Assembly (NCBI GenBank): GCA_024641655.1
Contig: JAHECR010000011.1
Coordinates: 7,564-71,563 of the forward strand
Length of the DNA stretch: 64,000 nt
Source of the DNA: Acidimicrobiaceae bacterium
GTDB taxonomy: Bacteria; Actinomycetota; Acidimicrobiia; Acidimicrobiales; UBA8592
Direction: 5' to 3'
How positions within the stretch are numbered: position 1 is the first letter of the stretch; every line of letters starts with the position of its first letter. The notes beneath the pieces were generated by a model. That model worked only from the letters and a program-made list of their open reading frames with translations. It was not told the DNA's origin and did no database searches. A program made the position numbers and the translations under genes. Shown in pieces: positions 7,634 through 14,616 of the stretch.

Positions 7634-8473
7634 TCAGCGGCGCAAGTCGGCGATGAGCTCCCGGACCGTCTCCAGGTCATCGGGGTTGGTCAGCCCGGTC
7701 CAGGTCTCGGGGCTGGAGACCACCTCGACGGTGAGGTCGCCGGAGTTGATCAGCTCCCCGATCTCGGTGGGCAGGAGGCACTCGGCGGTCGCGTGGCCCG
7801 AAGTAGCTGCGTGGAAGAGGTCCCATCGGTTCTGGAGCTTGTCCATGATCGAGGGATGGAAGGCCCAGAGGTTCATCGACACCGGTGTCGAGTGGGCGAT
7901 CGCGTGGGCGTCGGGCCCGAGGCCGATCGTGCCATCGGCCCGACGCTGCAGGCCCCCGGTCTCGGCAATGGCCGTGAGGCGGCCGTCGGTGACCTGACAG
8001 ACCCCACGGGTGACCGCTCCCGTGGCCGGCAGCGTGTTTCCGAGATCGAACGCAACGAGCAGGGCCCGGCTCTCGTCGACGTGGCCGAGGTGGTCGACTG
8101 CGAGCTGGAACGAGCGCCGCCCGTAGTAGTCGTCGGCATTGGCGAGTACGAACGGCGACGCCACGACCTCGGCGGCCGAAAGCACCGCGTGCACGGTTCC
8201 CCAGGGCTTGTCGCGCGGCGGCCCGAGGTCGTCCTGACAGACGACGGTCAGTGGTACGCCGTCGCCGTGCACGGCACGGACATGCGCCTCGGTGTCGTCA
8301 CGGATCTCGGAGCGAACGATGAGCACGACCTGTTCGACGCCTGCGTCGAGCGAATCGCGGATCGTGTAGTCGAGGATGACTTCGCCGTCGGGGCCGACCG
8401 GCGCGAGTTGTTTCACCCCTCCGAACCGGCTTCCGAGTCCGGCGGCCATCACGACGAGGGAGGAGTTGGTCAT
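7634..8473 (-). CDS. Sugar-phosphate nucleotidyltransferase-like protein
   Basis: GT-A fold nucleotidyltransferase (279 aa) predicted to join a nucleotide to a sugar or polyol phosphate. The N-terminus carries the NTP-binding signature MAAGLGSRFGGVKQL (variant of GxGTRxxPxTxxxPK), and residues 105-120 the metal site ANADDYYG. The domain pattern fits NDP-sugar pyrophosphorylases lacking an acyltransferase tail. It is transcribed away from the FKBP gene and converges with the DinB gene. The substrate cannot be inferred from neighbours; the nucleotide-sugar genes uxs/ugd are 22 kb away. Confidence 0.8.
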   Translation of the reverse strand: MTNSSLVVMAAGLGSRFGGVKQLAPVGPDGEVILDYTIRDSLDAGVEQVVLIVRSEIRDDTEAHVRAVHGDGVPLTVVCQDDLGPPRDKPWGTVHAVLSAAEVVASPFVLANADDYYGRRSFQLAVDHLGHVDESRALLVAFDLGNTLPATGAVTRGVCQVTDGRLTAIAETGGLQRRADGTIGLGPDAHAIAHSTPVSMNLWAFHPSIMDKLQNRWDLFHAATSGHATAECLLPTEIGELINSGDLTVEVVSSPETWTGLTNPDDLETVRELIADLRR

Positions 8474-8704
8474 GGGCCCAAGGGTGTCTGGCCCAGCCCC
8501 GGATTTCAAGCACCCCTCGAGGGTCAGGTGGCACGTCTGGCGGACGAGGGCGGCGGCGCACCAGGAGTTCACCCAACCGTCATCTCCGCGCCCGCTGTGC
8601 GACCACGGGCGGCAAGCTCGGGTTCCTACTGTGCTCGACGTCGACGTGACCGCAGCGGGCAGCGCGGCCGGCGACAGGCGCCAAACCCCTCCGGCGTCGG
8701 TCAA

Positions 8705-8759
8705 CCCACCACGGTGGCACCGCGGACTTCCTGGGTCGCCGCGGTGCCCCGGTGGTGGG
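8705..8759. repeat. Long inverted repeat with a T-box-like core
   Basis: The left arm 8705-8725 and right arm 8739-8759 pair at 19 of 21 positions around a 13-nt loop. The left arm contains ACGGTGGCACCGCG, matching the T-box consensus AGGGUGGNACCGCG at 13 of 14 positions, and the right arm is its complement as in T-box terminators. However, no stem I or specifier region is recognisable upstream, no T-run follows, and the next gene is not an aminoacyl-tRNA synthetase. Function unresolved. Confidence 0.85.
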
Positions 8760-8793
8760 CATGGCGCGCCGTCGGTTCCCGGTGACCCACTAC

Positions 8794-8899
8794 GACGGTC
8801 GACGTGGGCGCGCCGCGACGGTCGACATGGGAGCGCGGCGACGGTCGACATGGGAGCGCGGCGACGGTCGACATGGGAGCGCGGCGACGGTCGACATGG
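8794..8899. repeat. Minisatellite, 23-bp unit, about 4.6 copies
   Basis: Units begin at 8794 (diverged), 8817, 8840, 8863 and 8886 (partial). The unit opens with GACGGTCGACATGGGAGCGC and ends GGC; it contains the palindrome GTCGAC. The three central copies are identical. The array ends about 45 bp upstream of the FKBP gene start. Confidence 0.96.
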
Positions 8900-8931
8900 C
8901 GCCCGTCGGTCGGGCGACGGCTGAAGCGCAG

Positions 8932-8937
8932 TAGCAT
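8932..8937 (+). promoter_or_regulatory. -10 element (TAGCAT) of the FKBP gene
   Basis: TAGCAT ends 8 nt before the ATG at 8946, consistent with a transcript starting at or next to the start codon. No ribosome site is visible between them. Confidence 0.5.
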
Positions 8938-8945
8938 CAGCGCCC

Positions 8946-9929
8946 ATGGCACGCCCCCTGTCTCTCCGGTTCGTCGCGGCCCTCGCTGCCTTCTTGGTGG
9001 TCCTGAGCGCCTGCGGAGGTGACGACGACACCGCAGCCACGCCGACGCCGACGCCGACGAGTGCCGATCAGTCCGTCGACCCGTCCGAGGCGACCACGAC
9101 ACCCACCGTCGAGCCGACGGCAGCCCCGACCCCGACCCCTGCAGCCGATGTGGACCTCACCGACCTCGCGGTGCGCCCGCTGATCGCCATTCCCGACGGT
9201 GACCCGCCGACCGAGCTCGAGATCGAGGACATCGTCCAAGGCTCGGGAACCGTCGCGCATACTGGCGATGCTGTGCTGATGCGCTACGTGGGAGCGGCCT
9301 GGAGCACGGGTCTCGAGTTCGACGCTTCGTGGAACCGAGATCAGGCGTTTGGGTTCGAGCTGGGCGCCGGCAACGTCATCCCCGGCTGGGACCAGGGGAT
9401 CGAGGGCATGGCGATCGGCGGGCGCCGACGGCTCACGATCCCCGGCGACTTGGCCTACGGGGCCGCCGGGCGTGGTCAGCTGATCGGGCCCGACGAGACC
9501 CTCGTCTTCATCGTGGACCTCGTGGCCGTCGTTCCCACGGACGCGCCGAAGCCGACGGTCACGGTGCCCGACGCCCCAGCCACCGAGTTCAGTTTCGAGG
9601 ATCTCGTCGTCGGGGACGGCCCGATGGTCGAGACCGGAGACACGGTCTACCTGCACTACGTCGGAGTCGCTCAGTCGACCGGCGAGCAGTTCGACGCCTC
9701 GTGGGACCGCGGTCCGGCCCCGGTCATGAAGGTCGCCGGGATCGGCCAGTTCATCCCCGGTATCGAGGCCGGCCTCGTCGGGATGCACGCCGGCGGGCGC
9801 CGCCAGCTGATCATCCCACCCGACCTCGGCTTCGGGGACACCGGTGCCGGTGACGGTGCCATCGCCCCTGGTGAGACGCTGGTGTTCGTGATCGACCTCA
9901 TCTGGGTCGATCATCCCTCTGCGAACTGA
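8946..9929 (+). CDS. Lipoprotein with two FKBP-type peptidyl-prolyl isomerase domains
   Basis: Predicted extracytoplasmic prolyl cis-trans isomerase (327 aa). The signal peptide ends in a lipobox (VVLSACGGD, Cys about residue 21) and is followed by a Thr/Pro-rich linker. FKBP domain 1 covers about residues 97-197 (GDAVLMRYVGAAWSTGLEFDASW... GNVIPGWDQGIEGM... IPGDLAYG) and domain 2 about 214-322 (GDTVYLHYVGVAQSTGEQFDASW... GQFIPGIEAGLVGM... IIPPDLGFGDTG). Both retain the FD, VIPGW-type and YG/FG positions, though domain 2 has I for the canonical Trp. Likely helps folding of secreted proteins. Confidence 0.93.
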   Translation: MARPLSLRFVAALAAFLVVLSACGGDDDTAATPTPTPTSADQSVDPSEATTTPTVEPTAAPTPTPAADVDLTDLAVRPLIAIPDGDPPTELEIEDIVQGSGTVAHTGDAVLMRYVGAAWSTGLEFDASWNRDQAFGFELGAGNVIPGWDQGIEGMAIGGRRRLTIPGDLAYGAAGRGQLIGPDETLVFIVDLVAVVPTDAPKPTVTVPDAPATEFSFEDLVVGDGPMVETGDTVYLHYVGVAQSTGEQFDASWDRGPAPVMKVAGIGQFIPGIEAGLVGMHAGGRRQLIIPPDLGFGDTGAGDGAIAPGETLVFVIDLIWVDHPSAN

Positions 9930-9979
9930 TCCGAACGCCCGGGTGCGGACCGGTCAGAGCGCAGTCGCAGGGCGACGTT

Positions 9980-10369
9980 TCAACGCGAGACGCCGAGCCG
10001 CTCGAGCGCGGCGTTCGTGCGATCGAGCAACAGTTGGGGAACGGCGACGCCGTTGACGGTCACCCCGCCGGCAGCCCCGTCGTCGGCGATCTCGGCGCCG
10101 GCCACTTCGGGACCGTCCACCACGGCGTCCACCTGACGCTCCCGGTCGATCAGGTACTGCTCCCACTCGGCGACCCGGACGAGCTTCTCGCGTCCGAGAC
10201 TCCCCATGTCGATGCCGTTGTCGAAGGACACCCAGTACCGGGTCCAGCCGATCCCGTTGCTCAGCATGACGCGACCTTCGGTTCCCTCGGGCACGTCGCG
10301 AAGATCGGTGGCAGCCTTGACCCGCTCCTTGCGACGGAGGGCCTCGGGGCGCACCTTGGTTCTGGGCAT
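9980..10369 (-). CDS. Conserved hypothetical protein, SH3-like barrel candidate
   Basis: Unrecognised cytoplasmic protein (129 aa). The N-terminal 25 residues are basic (MPRTKVRPEALRRKERVKA), then a compact beta-rich stretch about 28-65 (VPEGTEGRVMLSNGIGWTRY... FDNGIDMG) resembles small SH3-like barrels, and the C-terminal half is acidic and Val/Ala-rich. A GGAG site precedes the ATG, and TAGTTT at 10403-10408 is a plausible -10. The short divergent gap to the methyltransferase suggests a shared control region. No function proposed. Confidence 0.75.
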   Translation of the reverse strand: MPRTKVRPEALRRKERVKAATDLRDVPEGTEGRVMLSNGIGWTRYWVSFDNGIDMGSLGREKLVRVAEWEQYLIDRERQVDAVVDGPEVAGAEIADDGAAGGVTVNGVAVPQLLLDRTNAALERLGVSR

Positions 10370-10402
10370 GTCGGCTCCGTTTGACAGCGAACGAACCCGT
10401 TG

Positions 10403-10412
10403 AAACTACACC
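10403..10412. promoter_or_regulatory. Compact divergent promoter candidate
   Basis: AAACTACACC holds TAGTTT for the minus-strand gene (9980-10369) and TACACC for the plus strand; the two overlap at a shared TA. TACACC lies 7 nt before ATG 10420 but lacks the final T of TANNNT, so the plus-strand half is weak. Confidence 0.35.
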
Positions 10413-10419
10413 GTCGATC

Positions 10420-11238
10420 ATGCCCCGGCGCACATCGACCGCCGACAACGTAGGCCCGCGGCGCCCGGGTGTGCGACGATGGCCGGCGATGTCGCCCAGT
10501 GACCGTTACCTGACCGTGCACGGCCGCAAGCCCGTCCTCGAAGCGCTCCAGCAGGGGCGGGCCATCGCGCGCATCCACCTGTCGGAGCGCGGTCAGGGCC
10601 CGGTGGTGGGCGAGATTCTCGATCTGGCGCGCCAGCGCGACGTGGTTGTCGAGCGGGTCTCCGAGAAGCGGTTGGCCGCGCTCGCCCGCAGTGGGCAGCA
10701 CCAGGGTGTCGTCGCCGACGTGCGGGCGCCGCGCCTGCAGACGCTGCTCGGCTTCCTGGAGCAGCGCACCGGTCGTCAGCACGCCACCACGTTGCTCGTG
10801 CTCGACCGGGTGCACAATCCGGCGAACCTCGGGATGATCCTGCGGAGCGCCACCGCAGCGGGGATCGACGGGATCGTGGTACCCGAGGCCGGCACTGCCG
10901 ATATCGGTCCGGTTGCGATCAAGGCCTCCGCGGGGGTTGCGTTCCAGGCTCCGATCCTTCGGGTCGATCGCGTCGAGTACGCCATGACGCAGCTGGTCGA
11001 CGCCCGTTTCGCAATCGTCGCGCTCGATGCCGGTGGCGACTCGATCTTCGAGGCGGTCCTCGGTGACCGCCTGGCGCTGGTGGTCGGCAATGAGACCGAG
11101 GGCCTCAGCGCGCAGACGCGCGCTGCCTGCACACAGACGGTGTCGCTCCCGCTCGCCAACGGGGTCGAGTCGTTGAATGTGGCTGCGGCGGCAACGGTCG
11201 CGGTCTACGAGCTCATGCGGCGCCGCGCGACGCGCTGA
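10420..11238 (+). CDS. TrmH/RlmB-family 2'-O-ribose RNA methyltransferase (SpoU type)
   Basis: SAM-dependent SPOUT enzyme that methylates a ribose in rRNA or tRNA (272 aa from this start). The N-terminal substrate-binding domain (VHGRKPVLEALQQGRAIARIHLSE) is followed by the SPOUT core with motif 1 VHNPANLGMILRSATAAGIDGIV, motif 2 LVVGNETEGLS and motif 3 SLPLANGVESLNVAAAATVAVYEL, all intact. The start at 10420 is favoured by a near -10 seven nt upstream; the in-frame ATG at 10489, just before the conserved SDRYLTVHG, is an alternative. RlmB (23S Gm2251) is the closest named family; the exact target is unproved. Confidence 0.9.
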   Translation: MPRRTSTADNVGPRRPGVRRWPAMSPSDRYLTVHGRKPVLEALQQGRAIARIHLSERGQGPVVGEILDLARQRDVVVERVSEKRLAALARSGQHQGVVADVRAPRLQTLLGFLEQRTGRQHATTLLVLDRVHNPANLGMILRSATAAGIDGIVVPEAGTADIGPVAIKASAGVAFQAPILRVDRVEYAMTQLVDARFAIVALDAGGDSIFEAVLGDRLALVVGNETEGLSAQTRAACTQTVSLPLANGVESLNVAAAATVAVYELMRRRATR

Positions 11239-11256
11239 GCCCGGCGCGACGTGCCG

Positions 11257-12621
11257 TCAGCGGACGCGGCGCCAGATCGCCCCGGTCGGGGCGTCTTCGA
11301 TCTCGATGCCCTGCGCCTGGAGCTCGTCTCGGATTCTGTCCGCAGTGGCGAAGTCCCGGGCAGCGCGCGCGGCCTGACGGGCCCCCAGCAAGGCGTCGAT
11401 CTCCGCGTCGGCCTCCGCAGCCAGGGGCTCGAGCCCGAGCACCGCGAGCAGCTCGGTGATCGTGGCGGCAAGACGTTCTGCCTGGTCGGCGTGGCCACGA
11501 TCGAGAGCGGCATTGGCCGCGCCGATCGTGTCGAAGATCACCGCGACGGCGTCCGGAGTGCCGAGATCGGTGTCCATCGCCCGCACGAACCGCGCGACGA
11601 CCTCATTGTCGACGCCTCCCGATCGTGGCACCGCCGCGGCCTGGAGCCGCCGGAAGAAGGCATCGATGCGTTCGATGCCGCCGATGGCGCCGGCCATCGT
11701 GTCATCGGAGAGCTCCATCAGTGATCGGTAGTGGGCCTGGAGCATGCCGAGCCGGAGCGGGCGCCCACCGTACTCCCCGAGCGCGTCACCCAGGGTGGTG
11801 AAGTTGCCGACGGACTTCGCCATCTTCTCGCCGTTGACGTTCAACATCGCGCTGTGGACCCAGTGGCGGGCGAAGCGGTGCCCCGCGGCTTCGGCCTCGG
11901 CACGCTCGTTCTCGTGGTGGGGGAACGCCAGGTCGGTGCCTCCACCGTGGATGTCGAAGCCTTCCCCCAGCAAGCCCAGGGCCATCGCCACGCACTCGAT
12001 GTGCCAGCCCGGACGCCCCGGTCCCCAGGCGCTTTCCCAGCTCGGTTCCCCCGGTTTTCCCGTCTTCCACAGCGCGAAGTCGAGGGGGTCGTCCTTTCTC
12101 TCGTCGGTCTCGATGCGGCCCTGCCCCGACTCGCGTAGGTCGTCGGCATGGCGATGTGTGAGCGCGCCGTACCCGGCGAAGGCGGACACGTCGAAGTAGA
12201 CGCCGTTGCCGTCGATGGCATAGGCGGCGCCCCGATCGACGAGCTCGGTGATGACCGCGAGCATCTCGTCGACGTACTCCGTCGCCCGGGGCCGGTGATC
12301 TGGGTCCTCTACACCGAGCCCGCGGAGCTGCTCGATGTACACGTCGGTGTAGTGACTGGTGAGCTCGACCTCGGAGATACCGCGCTCGGCGGCGCGCGCG
12401 ATGATCTTGTCCTCGATGTCGGTGATGTTGCTGACGAGTGTCACCTCCAAGCCTCGCCAACGCAGGTAGCGGCGGAGCACGTCGTAGGTGAGCGCGGTGC
12501 GAGCATGACCGAGGTGCGGTACGTCGTAGACCGTAGGGCCACACGCGTAGATGGAAATCTTCCCGGGTTCGCCCGGAACGAGCTCGACCAGATCGCCGGC
12601 CATCGTGTCGTAGATCCGCAT
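11257..12621 (-). CDS. cysS: Cysteinyl-tRNA synthetase
   Basis: Class I aminoacyl-tRNA synthetase charging tRNA-Cys (454 aa, normal length). The HIGH motif appears as HLGHA in GPTVYDVPHLGHARTALTYD, the Cys of ACGPTVYD and later CVAM plus HHENE are the zinc-binding set that reads cysteine, and KMAKS (GEKMAKSVGN) is the KMSKS loop. The mycothiol ligase MshC is a shorter paralogue, but the C-terminal DALR-like region and tail ending TGAIWRRVR favour CysS. The leaderless start at 12621 follows TATCCT (12628-12633) by 6 nt. Converges with the methyltransferase gene. Confidence 0.93.
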   Translation of the reverse strand: MRIYDTMAGDLVELVPGEPGKISIYACGPTVYDVPHLGHARTALTYDVLRRYLRWRGLEVTLVSNITDIEDKIIARAAERGISEVELTSHYTDVYIEQLRGLGVEDPDHRPRATEYVDEMLAVITELVDRGAAYAIDGNGVYFDVSAFAGYGALTHRHADDLRESGQGRIETDERKDDPLDFALWKTGKPGEPSWESAWGPGRPGWHIECVAMALGLLGEGFDIHGGGTDLAFPHHENERAEAEAAGHRFARHWVHSAMLNVNGEKMAKSVGNFTTLGDALGEYGGRPLRLGMLQAHYRSLMELSDDTMAGAIGGIERIDAFFRRLQAAAVPRSGGVDNEVVARFVRAMDTDLGTPDAVAVIFDTIGAANAALDRGHADQAERLAATITELLAVLGLEPLAAEADAEIDALLGARQAARAARDFATADRIRDELQAQGIEIEDAPTGAIWRRVR

Positions 12622-12627
12622 GCCGAA

Positions 12628-12633
12628 AGGATA
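12628..12633 (-). promoter_or_regulatory. -10 element (TATCCT) of cysS
   Basis: Ends 6 nt before the cysS ATG on the minus strand, supporting a leaderless mRNA. Confidence 0.5.
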
Positions 12634-12690
12634 CGGGCCGGTTCTGGGAGCGCCCACGAGTTCCCGTGATCGAAGACCGCGATCGCGACG

Positions 12691-12764
12691 CGCCCTCGAC
12701 AGGAATTGAACCTGTGACCTACCGCTTAGGAGGCGGTCGCTCTATCCGACTGAGCTACGAGGGC
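12691..12764 (-). tRNA. tRNA-Arg (anticodon CCT)
   Basis: A 74-nt cloverleaf on the minus strand. The 7-bp acceptor stem GCCCTCG/CGAGGGC is perfect, the D arm is GCTC/GAGC, the anticodon stem ACCGC/GCGGT encloses the loop CTCCTAA with anticodon CCT (reads AGG), and the T arm is ACAGG-TTCAATT-CCTGT. The discriminator is G; no CCA is encoded. It stands alone between cysS and a membrane-protein gene. Confidence 0.97.
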
Positions 12765-12795
12765 TTGGTGACCCGAGGATAGTCGGGGCACCTGC

Positions 12796-13347
12796 TCAGA
12801 CCGTCCGTGCCGCGTCGAGTCCGATGACGACGGCGACGACGATGGCTCCGGCCCCGACCAGGCGGACCAGGGCGGGCCCCAAGGTGGTGTCCCCGCGCGG
12901 CGCGATCAGCGCAACTGCTGACGCGACCGCTGCCATGGCCAGCGCGATCAGTGCCGCGCCGATGCCGGCGTCGGCGGCACCGGCAGCAGCGGCGAACACC
13001 GGTGCCGGTGCGAGCAGGTGTAACACGGCGACGATGGTCGCCCCGTCGCCCCGGCTCGGTGTCGACGAGACCGAAACCGGCGTGGCGAGGAAGGCGCGTG
13101 TCCCGGCGAGTCCGACCACCACCGAGACGGCCAGCCGGAACGTTGGCGGCGACACGTCGATCGCGTCGAGGACCGCTTCGGTGCCCACGATGACAACGCC
13201 GAGGACGACCGTCGCGGCGCCGACGGCGCCGAGCAGCGTGCGGCGCCACGCGGTCGTCGCCCGTTCGCGCCATCCGACCGACCACGACAGCAACGCCGGG
13301 TTGGTCGCGACGAGCAGCACGAGCACTGCTCCGATGGTGCCGTTCAT
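12796..13347 (-). CDS. MarC/SnatA-like multi-helix membrane protein
   Basis: Integral membrane protein (183 aa, about six helices). The N-terminus (VLVLLVATNPALLSW) resembles the NP motif of the MarC family, and the segment RRTLLGAVGAATVVLGVVIV followed by AIDVSPPTFRLAVSVVVGLAG matches the MarC pattern in which a second helix leads to a hydrophilic turn and an FRIAGG-type helix. MarC-type proteins export or carry small molecules, but no substrate is firm. Start at 13347 has a strong GGAGG site. It lies 16 bp downstream of the toroid gene and is probably cotranscribed with it. Divergent; assignment is moderate. Confidence 0.6.
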   Translation of the reverse strand: MNGTIGAVLVLLVATNPALLSWSVGWRERATTAWRRTLLGAVGAATVVLGVVIVGTEAVLDAIDVSPPTFRLAVSVVVGLAGTRAFLATPVSVSSTPSRGDGATIVAVLHLLAPAPVFAAAAGAADAGIGAALIALAMAAVASAVALIAPRGDTTLGPALVRLVGAGAIVVAVVIGLDAARTV

Positions 13348-13363
13348 GGTGAATCCTCCGTCG

Positions 13364-14554
13364 TCATGAGCCGGATTGCTCCTCGCGCTCGCGCAGCAAC
13401 TGCTCGGCGAAGAGAAGGCCGCCGAGAACGTGCTGTTGGCCGTCCACACGGGTCGTGCGGTCCACGAAGAAGGCCCCGTCGAGCTCGGGAACCCCGGTGC
13501 CGTTCATCTGCTTGTCGACCATGCGTCCCGCGGTGCACACCAAGCGATCGCCGAGCTCCTCGCCGGTGCCGGTGGGGGAGTCGAAGCGGGTGTCGATCGC
13601 CGCGACCCTCTCCAGCGCGCCCAAGCCCTCGAGCCACGTGCCCTGACCGGCCGCAATCGATTCGGGGGCGTGCACCAGACCCGTGATGCCGTCATTGCGC
13701 TGCGACTCCCAACGAACGGCCATCCCGTACTGCGCGGCGAGGATGCGGGCGTACTCGAGGTGGGTCTCCGACAGGCCCCACGGTGCCATCTGGGCCAGGC
13801 TGTACGCGGCCCACTGATCGGCCCACGGCCGAGGCCAGACGTCCTCGTCTTCGTCGCGGTCGGTGGCGATGTACTCGAGCGTGCGATACGCGAGCTCGTC
13901 CCACCCCTGCCCGGGGAACGCCTCGGCGAGCAGCGTCAGTGCCCACAGCGACTCCCCGGTGAAGTACAGCGACGTGCGTCCGGGAATCGGCATGCCGGTG
14001 GCGATGTCCCACGATTCGAGCATGCTTCCGTCGCTTCGCTGCATGGCCTCGATGAACCGGCCGGCCTGCACCATCAACGCGTCGTATCCGGTGTCGCCGG
14101 TCGCGAGGCGCCGGTGCGCGAGCCCGACTGCGAGCAGGGCGGTCGTACCGAGCCGGGCGGTGGTCGTCGAGTCGCCCACGGCGCGAAGGGCGCCGTCGCC
14201 GACGAGCCGGGAGCGCATCCATTCCATGCCCGCATCTGCGGCAGGGAGGTACCCGTCCTCGCCCGTCGCGAGCATCTGGTAGAGCGCCATCGTCGCTCCG
14301 GCATGGCGAACCGTGTTGTAGCTCGTCGACCGCTCGAGCGTGCCGTCGCTCCCGATGGTCAGCTCGTAGAGGTACGTGCCGTCGGGTGCCTGGTTGCGTG
14401 CGATCCAGTCAGCGGCCGCAATGGCTGCGGCACGGGCGTCGTCGGAGCGCAGTGGCGGGCAGATCTCGGGCGCGAGAAGCGTGACCCGTAACCCCATGAG
14501 GCCGAGGAGCCACACGAGTCCCCATACGACGAGGCGTCGTCCCACATCCAGCAT
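13364..14554 (-). CDS. Membrane-anchored alpha/alpha-toroid protein of unknown function
   Basis: Protein of 396 aa with one N-terminal hydrophobic segment (residues 9-28, VWGLVWLLGLMGLRVTLLA), probably an uncleaved anchor or signal, and a long helical remainder. Repeated blocks such as AADWIARNQAPDGTYLYE, GMEWMRSRLVGDGALRAVG and AGRFIEAMQRSDGSMLESW look like the helix pairs of (alpha/alpha)6 toroids found in prenyltransferase/squalene-cyclase-like or glycan-active proteins. I see no DxDD or DCTAE motif of squalene cyclases. TAGTCT (14564-14569) lies 9 nt before the ATG. Role unknown; its partner gene may be the MarC-like protein. Confidence 0.75.
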   Translation of the reverse strand: MLDVGRRLVVWGLVWLLGLMGLRVTLLAPEICPPLRSDDARAAAIAAADWIARNQAPDGTYLYELTIGSDGTLERSTSYNTVRHAGATMALYQMLATGEDGYLPAADAGMEWMRSRLVGDGALRAVGDSTTTARLGTTALLAVGLAHRRLATGDTGYDALMVQAGRFIEAMQRSDGSMLESWDIATGMPIPGRTSLYFTGESLWALTLLAEAFPGQGWDELAYRTLEYIATDRDEDEDVWPRPWADQWAAYSLAQMAPWGLSETHLEYARILAAQYGMAVRWESQRNDGITGLVHAPESIAAGQGTWLEGLGALERVAAIDTRFDSPTGTGEELGDRLVCTAGRMVDKQMNGTGVPELDGAFFVDRTTRVDGQQHVLGGLLFAEQLLREREEQSGS

Positions 14555-14616
14555 TGCGGGCGGAGACTAGTTGCGCGTCGCCGAAATAGCGACGTTGAAG
14601 CCCTGCCTGGGCGATC

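Larger units (their letters stand above)
8474..8931. other. Divergent intergenic region with inverted repeat and minisatellite
   Basis: About 460 bp between the nucleotidyltransferase and the FKBP lipoprotein contain no supported gene. Two structures are visible: a 21-bp inverted repeat at 8705-8759 and a 23-bp tandem array at 8794-8899. The FKBP promoter follows at 8932. Stop-free frames here are by-products of the repeats. Confidence 0.7.

Noticed and set aside
8705-8759. T-box riboswitch call
   Set aside because: Core matches well but stem I, specifier loop, T-run and a downstream synthetase or amino acid gene are all absent, so it is only reported as a T-box-like inverted repeat.
9054-9140. 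Coding repeats in the Thr/Pro linker of the FKBP lipoprotein
   Set aside because: Ordinary low-complexity linker codons, not a separate repeat element; the CAP stalk repeats are the same kind.
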